Numbered from the stretch's first letter, positions 42,556 to 51,284 are shown. The stretch is DNA of 64,000 nt from Acidobacteriaceae bacterium (GCA_903642235.1 CAHJWL010000004.1:310001-374000); one strand, 5' to 3'. Numbers and translations are program-made. Notes: generated by a model not told the origin, from the sequence alone.

Positions 42556-44136
42556 ATGTCCGATCAATCATCCAACGACATGACCAGACGGAGCTTTATC
42601 GGTAATTCCGCTCTTACGGCAGGGGCGATGCTCACAGGTATTGCGGCGCATGCAGCCAGGACGAAGTCACGGCCGAACATCCTGTTCATCATGACCGACG
42701 ACCACGCGGCGCAGGCCATGAGCTGCTACGGCAGCAAGGTAAACCAGACACCCCATCTCGACCGGATAGCGACTGAAGGCATGCGCATGGACCACGTCTT
42801 CGTCACCAACTCCATCTGCACGCCGAGCCGCGCTTCCATCTTGACCGGCAAATACAGCCATCTGAATGGTGTTCCGGTCTTCAACCGCTTCGACGGGTCT
42901 CAACCGACCGTTCCCAAATATCTGCAGAGCGCCGGGTACTACACCGCGATGATTGGCAAATGGCACCTGGGCAGCGATCCTACCGGGTTCGACACCTGGA
43001 ACATCCTGCCCGGACAAGGCGTTTACAACGATCCGACCTTCTACGACAAGGACGGCTCCACTGTCATCAAGGGCTACTGCACCGACATCATCGCCAACCT
43101 GACGATTGAAGCACTAGAAAGCCGCCCGAAAGACAAACCCTTTTTCATCATGTCGCACCATAAGGCTCCTCATCGGGAGTGGACGCCAGACGAGAAACAC
43201 CGCAAACAGTTTGAGAATGTTCACATTCCTGAACCGGAGACACTCCGTGACGATTACGCAGGCCGCACCGATGCTCTCCGGGAACAAAAGCAATCCGTGT
43301 TCCGCGACCTGACACGTGCAGACCTAAAAATTGCCCCGCCACCCGGCCTCTCAGCAGAGGAGCGAAAAGCGTGGGGTGCAGTCAAGCCGATGGAAGTCGA
43401 AGTGGAAGTCGATGGCGTGAAGAAACTACTTACCGGCAGTGAGCTCGAAGCCTGGAAGTATCAGCGCTACATGCGAGACTACCTGGCGTGCGTCCAGAGT
43501 GTCGACGACAACGTCGGGCGTGTGCTGGACTGGCTTGACGCCAACGGCCTGAAAGATCAAACGATTGTCATCTACACCAGCGATCAAGGCTTTTTCCTTG
43601 GCGAGCACGGCTTGTTTGACAAGCGATTCATGTACGAGGAATCGCTTCGCATGCCGTTTGTCGTGCGCTGGCCTGGTGTCATCAAACCCGGCACCGTCTC
43701 GGAAGCGATCGGCATCAACTGCGATTTCGCGCCGACGTTTCTTGATGCCGCAGGTCGGCCTATCCCTGGAGACATGCAGGGCCGCAGCTTTCTTCCGTTG
43801 TGGCAGGGACACACGCCGAAAGACTGGCGCCATGCCATGTACTATCGCTACTACCACGATCCGGGTGACCACAATACGCGCGCGCACTATGGCATACGCA
43901 CCGAAACTCACAAGCTGATCTACTTTTGGAAGAAAGACCAGTGGGAGTGCTATGACCTCACGCACGATCCGCTGGAGATGCACAACATCTACAACGAGCC
44001 TGCTGCGCAAGCCCTGGTCGCCGAGCTGAAGCAGGAGCTGTATCGCCTCAAAAAAGAAGTCAAAGACGACGACCAATTTGCAGAGACACAACCATCCGAT
44101 TCGTCCTACGTGCAGCCACCACCTAAAAAGATCTAG
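42556..44136 (+). CDS. Type I sulfatase, Tat-exported
   Basis: The 526-residue enzyme begins with a twin-arginine-type leader (MTRRSFIGNSALTAGAMLTG). The family core is visible: NILFIMTDDHAAQA (metal-binding Asp pair), CTPSR at 88-92, whose Cys is converted to formylglycine, GKWHLG, and YTSDQGFFLGEHG. It should hydrolyse a sulfate ester; the closest general group is glycan sulfatases (S1), but the substrate is not readable. It sits between the Oar-like receptor and a formylglycine-generating enzyme that would activate it. Confidence 0.92.
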   Translation: MSDQSSNDMTRRSFIGNSALTAGAMLTGIAAHAARTKSRPNILFIMTDDHAAQAMSCYGSKVNQTPHLDRIATEGMRMDHVFVTNSICTPSRASILTGKYSHLNGVPVFNRFDGSQPTVPKYLQSAGYYTAMIGKWHLGSDPTGFDTWNILPGQGVYNDPTFYDKDGSTVIKGYCTDIIANLTIEALESRPKDKPFFIMSHHKAPHREWTPDEKHRKQFENVHIPEPETLRDDYAGRTDALREQKQSVFRDLTRADLKIAPPPGLSAEERKAWGAVKPMEVEVEVDGVKKLLTGSELEAWKYQRYMRDYLACVQSVDDNVGRVLDWLDANGLKDQTIVIYTSDQGFFLGEHGLFDKRFMYEESLRMPFVVRWPGVIKPGTVSEAIGINCDFAPTFLDAAGRPIPGDMQGRSFLPLWQGHTPKDWRHAMYYRYYHDPGDHNTRAHYGIRTETHKLIYFWKKDQWECYDLTHDPLEMHNIYNEPAAQALVAELKQELYRLKKEVKDDDQFAETQPSDSSYVQPPPKKI

Positions 44137-44160
44137 AGTGAAAAACTGGAAGGCCTGGGC

Positions 44161-45126
44161 GTGACTTTGAAACAAGACGCAATCCGATCCGGTGCCTGCT
44201 GCCAGGTGTCGCGCGGCGAAAAAGTCGGCATGTCTGCGCCGTCAACCGGAGTTTCGGCCATCGGGAGCTCCCCCGAAACCGGAGTCATGATTGAGCTTTC
44301 TGGTGGCCGATTCTTGATGGGATCGGACTCGGCCGAGAGCTTGCCGCACGATGGTGAGGGACCGGTTCGACCTGTCGTTCTCAGCCCCTTTCATGTGGAC
44401 GAGACGCCTGTGACCAACCAGGCTTTTGCTGCGTTTGTAAAGACGACAGGGTACGTGACGGACGCAGAGCGCTTCGGCTGGTCTTTTGTCTTCTGCTCAC
44501 ACATCCTCTCTGATCGCTTCGAGTCTGTTGTTGAAGACACCGTGCAGGCCGCTCCGTGGTGGTGCATGGCTCGAGAGGCCAAATGGAACACCCCCGAAGG
44601 TCCAGGCTCAAGCATCGGCTCGCGCCAGGATCATCCTGTCGTTCACGTCAGCCACAACGACGCACTTGCCTACGCCAACTGGGCCGGAAGACGTCTGCCC
44701 ACCGAGGCTGAGTGGGAGTACGCCGCACGCGGAGGCCTGGTACAAAAAGCCTTTCCCTGGGGGGATACCTTGGAGCAGGATGGTGTCCACCACTGCAACG
44801 TCTGGCAAGGCACGTTCCCAAGCGCGGACACAGCGGCCGATGGATACGCGGGCACTTGCCCCGTCAAAGCATTTCCCGCAAACACCTTCGGCTTGTTTTC
44901 GATGACAGGCAATACATGGGAGTGGACCGCAGACTGGTTTGCGGTGCACCATCCCGGATCAGAAACAATCGATCCCCAAGGTCCGAAGCAAGGCGTCGAT
45001 CGGGTCGTGAAAGGTGGCAGCTTTCTTTGTCATGCCTCCTATTGCAACCGGTACAGAGTTGCAGCACGGACACATAACTCTCCCGACACCTCGACGGGTA
45101 ACATCGGCTTCCGTTGCGCTCGCTAG
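44161..45126 (+). CDS. Formylglycine-generating enzyme (sulfatase-modifying factor)
   Basis: The protein is 321 residues from GTG 44161, with GGAAGG upstream. The FGE-sulfatase domain fills ~40-320: GGRFLMGSD, ETPVTNQAFAAFV, GRRLPTEAEWEYAARGG, TGNTWEWTADWF and the redox pair Cys290/Cys295 in GGSFLCHASYCNRYR, matching the catalytic cysteines of aerobic FGE. Both Cys are needed for copper-dependent oxidation of the sulfatase Cys. It starts 24 bp after the sulfatase stop. Confidence 0.93.
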   Translation: MTLKQDAIRSGACCQVSRGEKVGMSAPSTGVSAIGSSPETGVMIELSGGRFLMGSDSAESLPHDGEGPVRPVVLSPFHVDETPVTNQAFAAFVKTTGYVTDAERFGWSFVFCSHILSDRFESVVEDTVQAAPWWCMAREAKWNTPEGPGSSIGSRQDHPVVHVSHNDALAYANWAGRRLPTEAEWEYAARGGLVQKAFPWGDTLEQDGVHHCNVWQGTFPSADTAADGYAGTCPVKAFPANTFGLFSMTGNTWEWTADWFAVHHPGSETIDPQGPKQGVDRVVKGGSFLCHASYCNRYRVAARTHNSPDTSTGNIGFRCAR

Positions 45127-45226
45127 GATCATCAGGCTGACTCGCGGGAGTTTCCGCCTGGTCTTAGGAGAGGCGCAAGGAATAAGAGAATAGCCCATTG
45201 CCCCGGGTCCGCTTTTTCGGAAACAC

Positions 45227-45259
45227 GGGTCATTCCCCGCAAACGCCGTTATCGTCACT
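45227..45259 (+). repeat. Dispersed intergenic repeat, copy 8 (diverged)
   Basis: GGGTCATTCCCCGCAAACGC followed by CGTTATCGTCACT resembles the repeat family. It follows the formylglycine-generating enzyme. Confidence 0.35.
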
Positions 45260-45277
45260 CAAGTCAGACTGCCAGCA

Positions 45278-45301
45278 GTCTAACCATCTAGACGGTTAGA
45301 C
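45278..45301. repeat. CTAG-rich palindromic element, third copy
   Basis: GTCTAACC and GGTTAGAC form a perfect 8-bp inverted repeat around ATCTAGAC. The stretch AGCAGTCTAACCATCTA matches AGCAGTCCAACAATCTA of the right copy at 38781 (20 of 26 positions over the longer match). It ends six bases before the truncated umuC fragment. Confidence 0.5.
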
Positions 45302-45307
45302 AACTAT

Positions 45308-45369
45308 GAAGGCGTTCCCGTCATCGTGCTCTCGAACAACGATGGTTGCGCCGTCGCAAGGTCGTTGGA
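45308..45369 (+). pseudogene. umuC: umuC, 5' fragment left of the transposon
   Basis: The frame reads EGVPVIVLSNNDGCAVARSL, the block normally at about residues 28-47 of UmuC. It ends exactly at the left terminal inverted repeat. The first ~27 codons, with the start and the first catalytic Asp motif, are absent; a CTAG palindrome lies just upstream. The rest of the gene resumes in register at 51285. Confidence 0.85.
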
Positions 45370-45382
45370 TTATGTGGAATCT
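45370..45382 (+). repeat. Left terminal inverted repeat
   Basis: TTATGTGGAATCT, identical to the complement of 51271-51283; marks the left transposon end within umuC. Confidence 0.8.
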
Positions 45383-45559
45383 CCACGCTCGTCACTTTCG
45401 GTCGACTCTTCACATGCTCCTTTCCACAGGTAATCGCCGCCGTCATGTTTGGACACAGATGGCGGCAAAGGCGCTAGGCACGACTAATTGCCCCATAAGG
45501 TGCACGAATTGTGCCGGGCAACGATAGCAATGAACGCCTCCGCCCGGCGAATTCTGCCG

Positions 45560-46447
45560 CTACTCTTCAGCATTTAGGAGGTTTGCAATCATTCCGGGTT
45601 GCTGTGGATGCCAGTTGAGGTCTTGCTTCGTCTTCTTACTCGATGCTGGAAGGTCCAGCCCTACAGCCCTTGCCAGCCAGCCAAAGTGTTGTTGCGCCCC
45701 CTCCTCGGACAGTGAGACGACGGGAAGGTTCAGCCGCTGACCGATCGCGTCGGCTATATCGCGCATCGCGACGCCCTCCTCTGCGACTGCGTTGTACACG
45801 TCTCCTGCTTGTCCTTTTTCCAAAGCAAGCCGGTACAGGTGTGCTGTGTCGAGAACGTGTGCCGCAGGCCAACGATTGAGACCATCGCCTATGTATGCGG
45901 AGAAGCCTTTTTCGCGGGCGATCTGCATCGCGAAGCTCCACAATCCCTGCTTCCGCGTGTTGTGAACCTGTGGCATACGCATCACCAAAGGCCGGCAACC
46001 AAGCTCAGCAACAGCAGCCGCCGCTTCTTCGGAAGCGGCACGAGGATGGACGGTGGAAGGCACCGGGGCGTCATCTTCGGTGGCGACAGCGCCAGGATTT
46101 ATGGCGGCAGCTCCGGTAATGGAAGTGATGATGAGCAAACGATCCGTGCCGGCCAGCACCGAACCGAAGACCTCGATCACCTTGCGGTCGTTCTCGCAGT
46201 GTTTCGCGAATTGCGAAAAGTCGTGTTCAAACGCAGTGTGGATCACTGCATCGGCGGAAGCTGCAGCGGACCGAAGAATCTCGGTGTCCTCCAGACTCCC
46301 TTGTTGAACCCTCACACCGGAATGTGCCAGAGCCTGTGCGCCTGCTTCGGACCGCACCAGGGCGACAACCTCATGTCCTGCATGGATGAGTTCAGGGACA
46401 ATTGCCGAACCGATGAAGCCTGTCGCTCCGGTAAGAAAAACTCGCAT
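45560..46447 (-). CDS. NAD(P)-binding extended SDR, transposon-borne copy
   Basis: The 295-residue protein starts at ATG 46447 (AGGAG upstream), with cofactor motif MRVFLTGATGFIG. It is collinear with 13642-14529 over its whole length, with the same blocks (SADAVIHTAFEHDFSQF, KHCENDRKVIE, GDGLNRWPAAHVLDTA). Scattered substitutions show the two are diverged paralogues, not a fresh duplication. It is the 3'-most gene of the cargo operon. Confidence 0.86.
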   Translation of the reverse strand: MRVFLTGATGFIGSAIVPELIHAGHEVVALVRSEAGAQALAHSGVRVQQGSLEDTEILRSAAASADAVIHTAFEHDFSQFAKHCENDRKVIEVFGSVLAGTDRLLIITSITGAAAINPGAVATEDDAPVPSTVHPRAASEEAAAAVAELGCRPLVMRMPQVHNTRKQGLWSFAMQIAREKGFSAYIGDGLNRWPAAHVLDTAHLYRLALEKGQAGDVYNAVAEEGVAMRDIADAIGQRLNLPVVSLSEEGAQQHFGWLARAVGLDLPASSKKTKQDLNWHPQQPGMIANLLNAEE

Positions 46448-46516
46448 GGATGCACTCCTGTCTTTGCTCTTCCGCGCAGTGGTCTCGCGGCCGCGATGCA
46501 GCCACGAATGGCTGGA

Positions 46517-47263
46517 CTACCAGGGCACAGGACCGTTCTCATCAGAGAATGTGCCTGTAGGCCCCTCTGGGCCGATAAGGGCGAGGCGAACAGGTTCACG
46601 CGCGCCTTCTTCCACGCTCCGTGTGCCGTTGAAGTTGTTCAATGCCGTCGACGTGAAGCCGGGACAGGCCGCGTTGACCTTGATGTTTGTCGATTCCAGG
46701 GCGAGCGCGAACGCGAGAGTCACCGCATGAGCCGCTGTCTTGGACACGGAGTAGTTGCCGAACATGTTTCGGTGTGAGTTGGATGGATCCGAATTTAGCT
46801 TCATGGAAGCGCCGGAGCTTGCAGTGAGAACGATGCGGCCAGCGGGCGACTCCCGCAGGAGCGGCAGCATGGCTTGCGTGACGGCGATCACACCGAAGAC
46901 GTTCGTCTCAAACACGGTACGAATATCCGCCAGCGGCGCAGCGCTGAGAAGATTCGTCGAGACCGCCTCCTGAAAGCTACCGCCGGCTCTCGCACGCGAG
47001 ATCCCAGCATTGTTCATGAGAATGTCCAGCCGGCCAAACTCTTGACGGATGCGGTCGGCTGCAGCATTGATGGAGGTCTGGTCCGTGACATCGAGTTGAA
47101 TGGGGTGCACGTTCTCTCCGAGGCCCTCTGCTGCACTCTTGCCCTCCTCCAGCTTTCGCGCCCCAAGCAGCACGATCACATCATGCCTGGCAAGGCTCTT
47201 CACGATTTCCAACCCGATACCCTTGTTTCCGCCGGTAACTAACGCAATGCGTTTTTCTTGCAT
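46517..47263 (-). CDS. Classical SDR oxidoreductase, transposon-borne copy
   Basis: The 248-residue protein starts at ATG 47263 (AAGGAG upstream). TGGNKGIG cofactor motif, NNAG, and the catalytic YSVSKTAAHAVTL are present (Tyr-x3-Lys). It is the counterpart of 14603-15349, same length and same C-terminal FSDENGPVPW. It probably reduces a toxic carbonyl compound; as transposon cargo with its own repressor it may give a portable stress resistance (inference). Confidence 0.88.
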   Translation of the reverse strand: MQEKRIALVTGGNKGIGLEIVKSLARHDVIVLLGARKLEEGKSAAEGLGENVHPIQLDVTDQTSINAAADRIRQEFGRLDILMNNAGISRARAGGSFQEAVSTNLLSAAPLADIRTVFETNVFGVIAVTQAMLPLLRESPAGRIVLTASSGASMKLNSDPSNSHRNMFGNYSVSKTAAHAVTLAFALALESTNIKVNAACPGFTSTALNNFNGTRSVEEGAREPVRLALIGPEGPTGTFSDENGPVPW

Positions 47264-47313
47264 GTCTTTCTCCTTGATGGTTCACTCCAACGTCCTGCTA
47301 TGCTGAAGTAGTC

Positions 47314-47353
47314 GGAACTATGTTCCACCTAAGAATAGACGGAACGCAGTTCC
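47314..47353. promoter_or_regulatory. Twin TetR operators (transposon copy)
   Basis: GGAACTATGTTCC (47314-47326) and GGAACGCAGTTCC (47341-47353), centres 27 bp apart, have the same half-sites as 15400-15440 while the central bases differ. Confidence 0.75.
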
Positions 47354-47371
47354 GCTTGCAAGAGCCAGCTC

Positions 47372-47992
47372 ATGAAAAGTTTGCAGAAAGTGTCGGTCGA
47401 TTCAATACAGCCACGCCCGATGCGGGCCGATGGGCAACGCAAGATGGCCGCGTTACTTGAAGCTGCAGGCGAGGTGTTTGCCAGATCGGGTGTCGATGCT
47501 CCCGTTCGCGAGATTGCGGAAGCAGCGGGCGTTGGTCTGGGGACGGTATACCGTCATTTCCCACAGCGCTCAGACTTGATCGCGGCGGTCTTCCAGAATC
47601 AGGTCGATGCCTGCGCTGACGCCGCTGCCAGCATGGCCGCGAAATATGAGCCTGCGGAGGCGCTATCCCGCTGGATGCACCGGTATATCGACTTCATCGG
47701 CACCAAGCGAGGCCTCGCAGGTGCGCTGCACTCCGGCGACCCAGCCTACAGCGCTCTGCCGCAGTATTTCGATGAGCACCTGCGGCCCGCACTCGAAAGC
47801 CTGCTCGAAGAAGCGGTTCGAGCGGGGACGATCCGATCGGGAGTTGAAGCCAGAGAACTTTTGGGCGCAGTGGGAACGTTATGCTGCCAGGGACCCCACA
47901 TGGATATCAGCTCTGCACGGCGTATGGTCAGTCTCCTCATCGATGGCATGCGGTACGGCGCTGCCAAGCACGAAAAGCCTGAGTGGGCTTGA
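47372..47992 (+). CDS. TetR-family repressor, transposon-borne copy
   Basis: The protein is 206 residues with the helix-turn-helix VREIAEAAGVGLGTVYRHFP, identical in that segment to the copy at 15458-16060, and a similar ligand domain. Since helix and operators are conserved, each repressor could bind both modules, so the two operons may be cross-regulated. It starts at ATG 47372 just downstream of the second palindrome. Confidence 0.88.
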   Translation: MKSLQKVSVDSIQPRPMRADGQRKMAALLEAAGEVFARSGVDAPVREIAEAAGVGLGTVYRHFPQRSDLIAAVFQNQVDACADAAASMAAKYEPAEALSRWMHRYIDFIGTKRGLAGALHSGDPAYSALPQYFDEHLRPALESLLEEAVRAGTIRSGVEARELLGAVGTLCCQGPHMDISSARRMVSLLIDGMRYGAAKHEKPEWA

Positions 47993-48032
47993 TCCCAACT
48001 TCGATAATGTCATGTCACATTCTCGGAAGCAA

Positions 48033-50225
48033 TCATCTGAAAGCCGGAGTAGGGCAGGACACAAGCTTGGCGACCAGTTTTTCGTGCCCGGCAATCCCGT
48101 CCTCAACGGCCCGGATCTCATCGTCATTTAGTGGAATTTCCTGCCGCAGTCTCAGCAGATTTGTTTTGGCTTCAACACTTTGAGCTTTGCTGGATTCCTT
48201 GGGTACGTAGAAGTCGCAACGAGCGCAGGCCATCCGGTGTGGGCACTGGTCGAAGAAGTCATAGGAGCAATAGCCGTGACCCAAATCGTAGAGCTTCCAG
48301 GGCTCGCCGGGTGGGCTTCCGCGTTTGACCACGTCCTGATCGATCAGGACCTCGATGGCCCTGAGGTTCCGAGCGAAGTAGCCAGCGTCCTGGTATGACC
48401 TGGCCAGTTTCGTTGGCGTGATCTTGGTGTAGTGCCGGGTCGATTCGGGAGAACTGTGGCCAAGCCACTCCTGCAGCTCGAACAGGCTGAGCGGCTCTTT
48501 CGCGTTGTAAAGCTGCGAGGCAATCGTGGCTCTGGCCCGGTGGCTGGAGATGCGCCCGCGAGCATCCTCCAGCGGCACGGCTGCTTTCCGGCAGAGCAAG
48601 GGAATGACGACATGATTTATGTAGTGGGGCGACATCCCTCGTCCGCGGTGCGAGAAGAGCCGATGCACCTGCTCGCCGGTCTTGAGGTCAAGAGAGGCGG
48701 GCTGAGGCGGCCGCATCTGCTCCCAGAGCTCGACGGCACGCCCCACCACACCGTCGACTGGTTTGGAGAACGCCGTTCCTGTCTTGTTGACAGGAACCTG
48801 CAGGAAGCACACCGGCTGTTTATTCACCTTATCCTCTCCGCTTTGCCAGCGGATGCAGCCGACGCGGAGCCGAGCAATCTCATTGCGGCGCAGACCTGAG
48901 AACAGCCATACAAGCACCAATGCCTTCACCATGGTTGCCGGATAGAAGTGCCCATCTCCACGCGCTGCTGGATCGTTCGGCTTAGACAGTTCCTGGTCGG
49001 TAAGGTTCAAGCCAGCCCACAGGAGCTTTGCCCAGACATCGTCCTGGATGATCCTTGAGTCTGGGCCGATGAGGCAACGCACGGAGCGTGGCGTCGCAAG
49101 CGCCTGGAAAGGGTTGAAGCGGACCGGAATCCAACCCCACTCCTGGCAATCCCGGAAGAACTGTCGCATCGCGGTTAGTGCGGAAGCCTTTGAGGCCGGT
49201 TTGAAAGGCTGACCCATACGCGAAGCCGGTGTTGCCACGCCGGTCGACCACTGGCCGATCGTGGACCGGTCAACAGCAGCAACGTAAGCGGCGGCAATCT
49301 CGCGAGTCCAGTCTGCAGGTTCTGATCCATAGCCGCTTTGAGCGAGCCATCGACCCGCGTTGAACAGCCGGTAGAGCACGCCGACACGGCTGCTGTGTTG
49401 CAGTGTTGTGGTTGCAAACCAGCGTTCACACCAGTTGCGCCAGACGGCCGGAACACCGTTGAGGACACGCCGGTGTGCAATGCTTTCTCGGCGCTCGATC
49501 TGCCCGTCTCTGCCAAGAGGCTTCCGTAGGAGTCCTCGACGAACCAGAACGTACGAAAGGATGGTGAGACCGCGCCGGGTGATCTTTGCATCCGCCTCGC
49601 GGTACAAGCGATCCAGCGTTTCAGCTTTCAGGTCGGAAAGGCGAAGACTGCGTGATGCAAGCATCGCCTCCGCTAAAGCGCAGCGAAGCCCAACGATGTT
49701 GCCCTGCCGTGAATAGCCCCAGTTCAGAAGGTCAGCCTTCATCTCATCGATCACGGCATCGAAGGCCTCTGTGCCGAAGATCTTTCGAGCTAAAGCCGGG
49801 AACGCCAGCCGGCCCAGGCAGCCGAGTTCCTGGAAACCGCAGAACAGGTAGGCCACGGCGATGAGCTGGTGACGCGCATTCGCTGTCACGCCGTGGATGC
49901 GGACGTAAGCGTAATAGTCGGTGCCCAGCAGTTCGAACCAGGTGTCGGTCGAGAACGCCCAGAAACTCTGTTCATATCGCACCATCGCTCGTATCAAAAG
50001 GCAGATGACGGTGGTTCTGATGGTGTACTTCCGCTTGACGGTGTTCACCGCTCCCAAGTGGTCGAGAACGTCTTCGAGCGGGTGCAGTAACCGTCGAAGA
50101 GAAGGTCTTGCAGTCTTGTGCCATCCCTTGCCGCCCTCCTGAAATCGGGTGACCAGGACCTGCATATGATAGAGTTCCTCCGCCGAGAGCGCGTGAGTAC
50201 GGTCGTAGGCTCGAACGTCGATCAT
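48033..50225 (-). CDS. Large tyrosine recombinase (TnpB-like)
   Basis: The 730-residue recombinase has a long N-terminal part and a C-terminal catalytic domain: Arg in FSGLRRNEIARL, HRARATIASQL (His-x-x-Arg), WLGHSS and STRHYTKI (Tyr). After that a Cys cluster, CSYDFFDQCPHRMACARCDF, resembles the zinc-binding tail of Tn554 TnpB-type proteins. Its start overlaps the stop of the smaller recombinase by four bases (ATGA). It is intact and is probably required for excision and insertion. Confidence 0.87.
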   Translation of the reverse strand: MIDVRAYDRTHALSAEELYHMQVLVTRFQEGGKGWHKTARPSLRRLLHPLEDVLDHLGAVNTVKRKYTIRTTVICLLIRAMVRYEQSFWAFSTDTWFELLGTDYYAYVRIHGVTANARHQLIAVAYLFCGFQELGCLGRLAFPALARKIFGTEAFDAVIDEMKADLLNWGYSRQGNIVGLRCALAEAMLASRSLRLSDLKAETLDRLYREADAKITRRGLTILSYVLVRRGLLRKPLGRDGQIERRESIAHRRVLNGVPAVWRNWCERWFATTTLQHSSRVGVLYRLFNAGRWLAQSGYGSEPADWTREIAAAYVAAVDRSTIGQWSTGVATPASRMGQPFKPASKASALTAMRQFFRDCQEWGWIPVRFNPFQALATPRSVRCLIGPDSRIIQDDVWAKLLWAGLNLTDQELSKPNDPAARGDGHFYPATMVKALVLVWLFSGLRRNEIARLRVGCIRWQSGEDKVNKQPVCFLQVPVNKTGTAFSKPVDGVVGRAVELWEQMRPPQPASLDLKTGEQVHRLFSHRGRGMSPHYINHVVIPLLCRKAAVPLEDARGRISSHRARATIASQLYNAKEPLSLFELQEWLGHSSPESTRHYTKITPTKLARSYQDAGYFARNLRAIEVLIDQDVVKRGSPPGEPWKLYDLGHGYCSYDFFDQCPHRMACARCDFYVPKESSKAQSVEAKTNLLRLRQEIPLNDDEIRAVEDGIAGHEKLVAKLVSCPTPAFR

Positions 50226-51219
50226 TGGAGAACCTCCGCAGTTTCAGCCATCCGCGCGGTGTGAAGTGACGCTTTTGCGATCTTTGCGGTCAGCTCTCGC
50301 CCGCTGAGGTGGATGTAGATCAGGGTGGTACCGGTGTTACGGTGGCCGGCGAAGTGGAGATCTCGTGCAGTTCCCACCCGGCACGTGCGAGGTCTGTGAG
50401 GCAAAGATGGCGGAAGGTGTGGGTGCTTAGCTGCGGCAGACCGGCACGTTCCGCAAGTGAGTGCACGACCTTCGACCATGACCAGAAGGTCAGCGGGCCA
50501 CCAGCGTTGCGACGGGACTCTGAGAGGAACAGCGGTCCTCGTGCGCGGGAGAGGGTCCTTCGGTGTGCAAGGTAGGCGGAAAGCAAGCCGCTGGCCGCTT
50601 CCGAATATGGGACAACCCGGCCTCGACGCGACTTGGTCGTCTCTGCCCGTATGGTGAGCAAACGATGGGCCGGATCGATGTCTCCCGTACAGAGCAGGCA
50701 GAGCTCCTCGCGGCGCAGCCCGGCATCGTAAGCCAGGGCGAGCATGACCCTGTTGCGGAGCGGCTCAGACTTGGCCGTCTGCAGCAGGTGCTTCCAGTCG
50801 GCATCGGTTGGAATCCAGGGCAGGGCTGTAAAGCGTGGTACGAGAGCGCGTGGCCGGGCACCTCCGAAGCCGCCGCCCTGGGTGTACCGTCCGCGCCCGA
50901 CTGGATTATCGCCCCGAAGTCCCTCCTCGATCAGGTGGTCATAGAAGAGCCGCACCGCCGTCAGCCGTAGCCGGATCGTGGCATTGGCCAGTCCGGACCG
51001 CTCGCTTTTCGTCTTCCTGCTCGCAGGAAGACGAAAAGCAGTCATCCACCGGACGAAGAGAGCCACATCCTCTCTGGTGGCTTCATAAACGGGTTTCTGC
51101 AGTGTCAGACAGAAGCTGTCGTAGCTCTCCAGAGAGCGCCGATAGGCAAGCAAGGTATTTGGAGCCCGTCCAAGGTCTTTCTGTATCGACAGCCAGCGCT
51201 CTGCTTCGTGCTCCAGCAT
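50222..51219 (-). pseudogene. Tyrosine recombinase (TnpA-like), one frameshift near its end
   Basis: From ATG 51219 (GGAGAG upstream) the protein reads through a SAM-like domain (NTLLAYRRSLESYDSFC) and a catalytic domain (LAYDAGLRREELCLL, THTFRHLCLTDLARAGWELHEI). Near 50350 a base is missing: the following FAGHRNTGTTLIYIHLSG, with the His and catalytic Tyr, is in the next frame and continues to 50222. A GTG at 51279 inside the terminal repeat is an alternative start. If real, the frameshift removes the Tyr and should make the element immobile without help. Confidence 0.8.
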
Positions 51220-51270
51220 GCTTCTCTCCGGGCCAGGAATGGCCTCGGAAGGGTATCGGATGAGGGAAAC

Positions 51271-51283
51271 AGATTCCACATAA
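51271..51283 (-). repeat. Right terminal inverted repeat
   Basis: AGATTCCACATAA, exact complement of 45370-45382; marks the right transposon end. Confidence 0.8.
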
Positions 51284-51284
51284 C

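Larger units (their letters stand above)
45370..51283. mobile_element. 5.9-kb transposon with tyrosine recombinases (Tn554-like) inserted in umuC
   Basis: The ends are perfect 13-bp inverted repeats, TTATGTGGAATCT at 45370-45382 and AGATTCCACATAA at 51271-51283. Outside them the two halves of umuC join in register (ARSL + EARALGIKMG). Inside are two overlapping tyrosine recombinase genes resembling the TnpA/TnpB pair of Tn554-type elements, without a recognisable tnpC, and an SDR-SDR-TetR cargo. The sequence next to the ends is TTGGA on the left and TTAGA on the right. Confidence 0.85.

Noticed and set aside
45278..45301. Integron attC site
   Set aside because: GTCTAAC and GTTAGAC fit the R-box pattern, but the site is only 24 bp, no integron integrase with its extra domain is present, and no cassette array is seen.
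45370..51283. RIT element (three recombinases)
   Set aside because: Only two recombinase genes are present, and their sizes and overlap fit the Tn554-type pair better.
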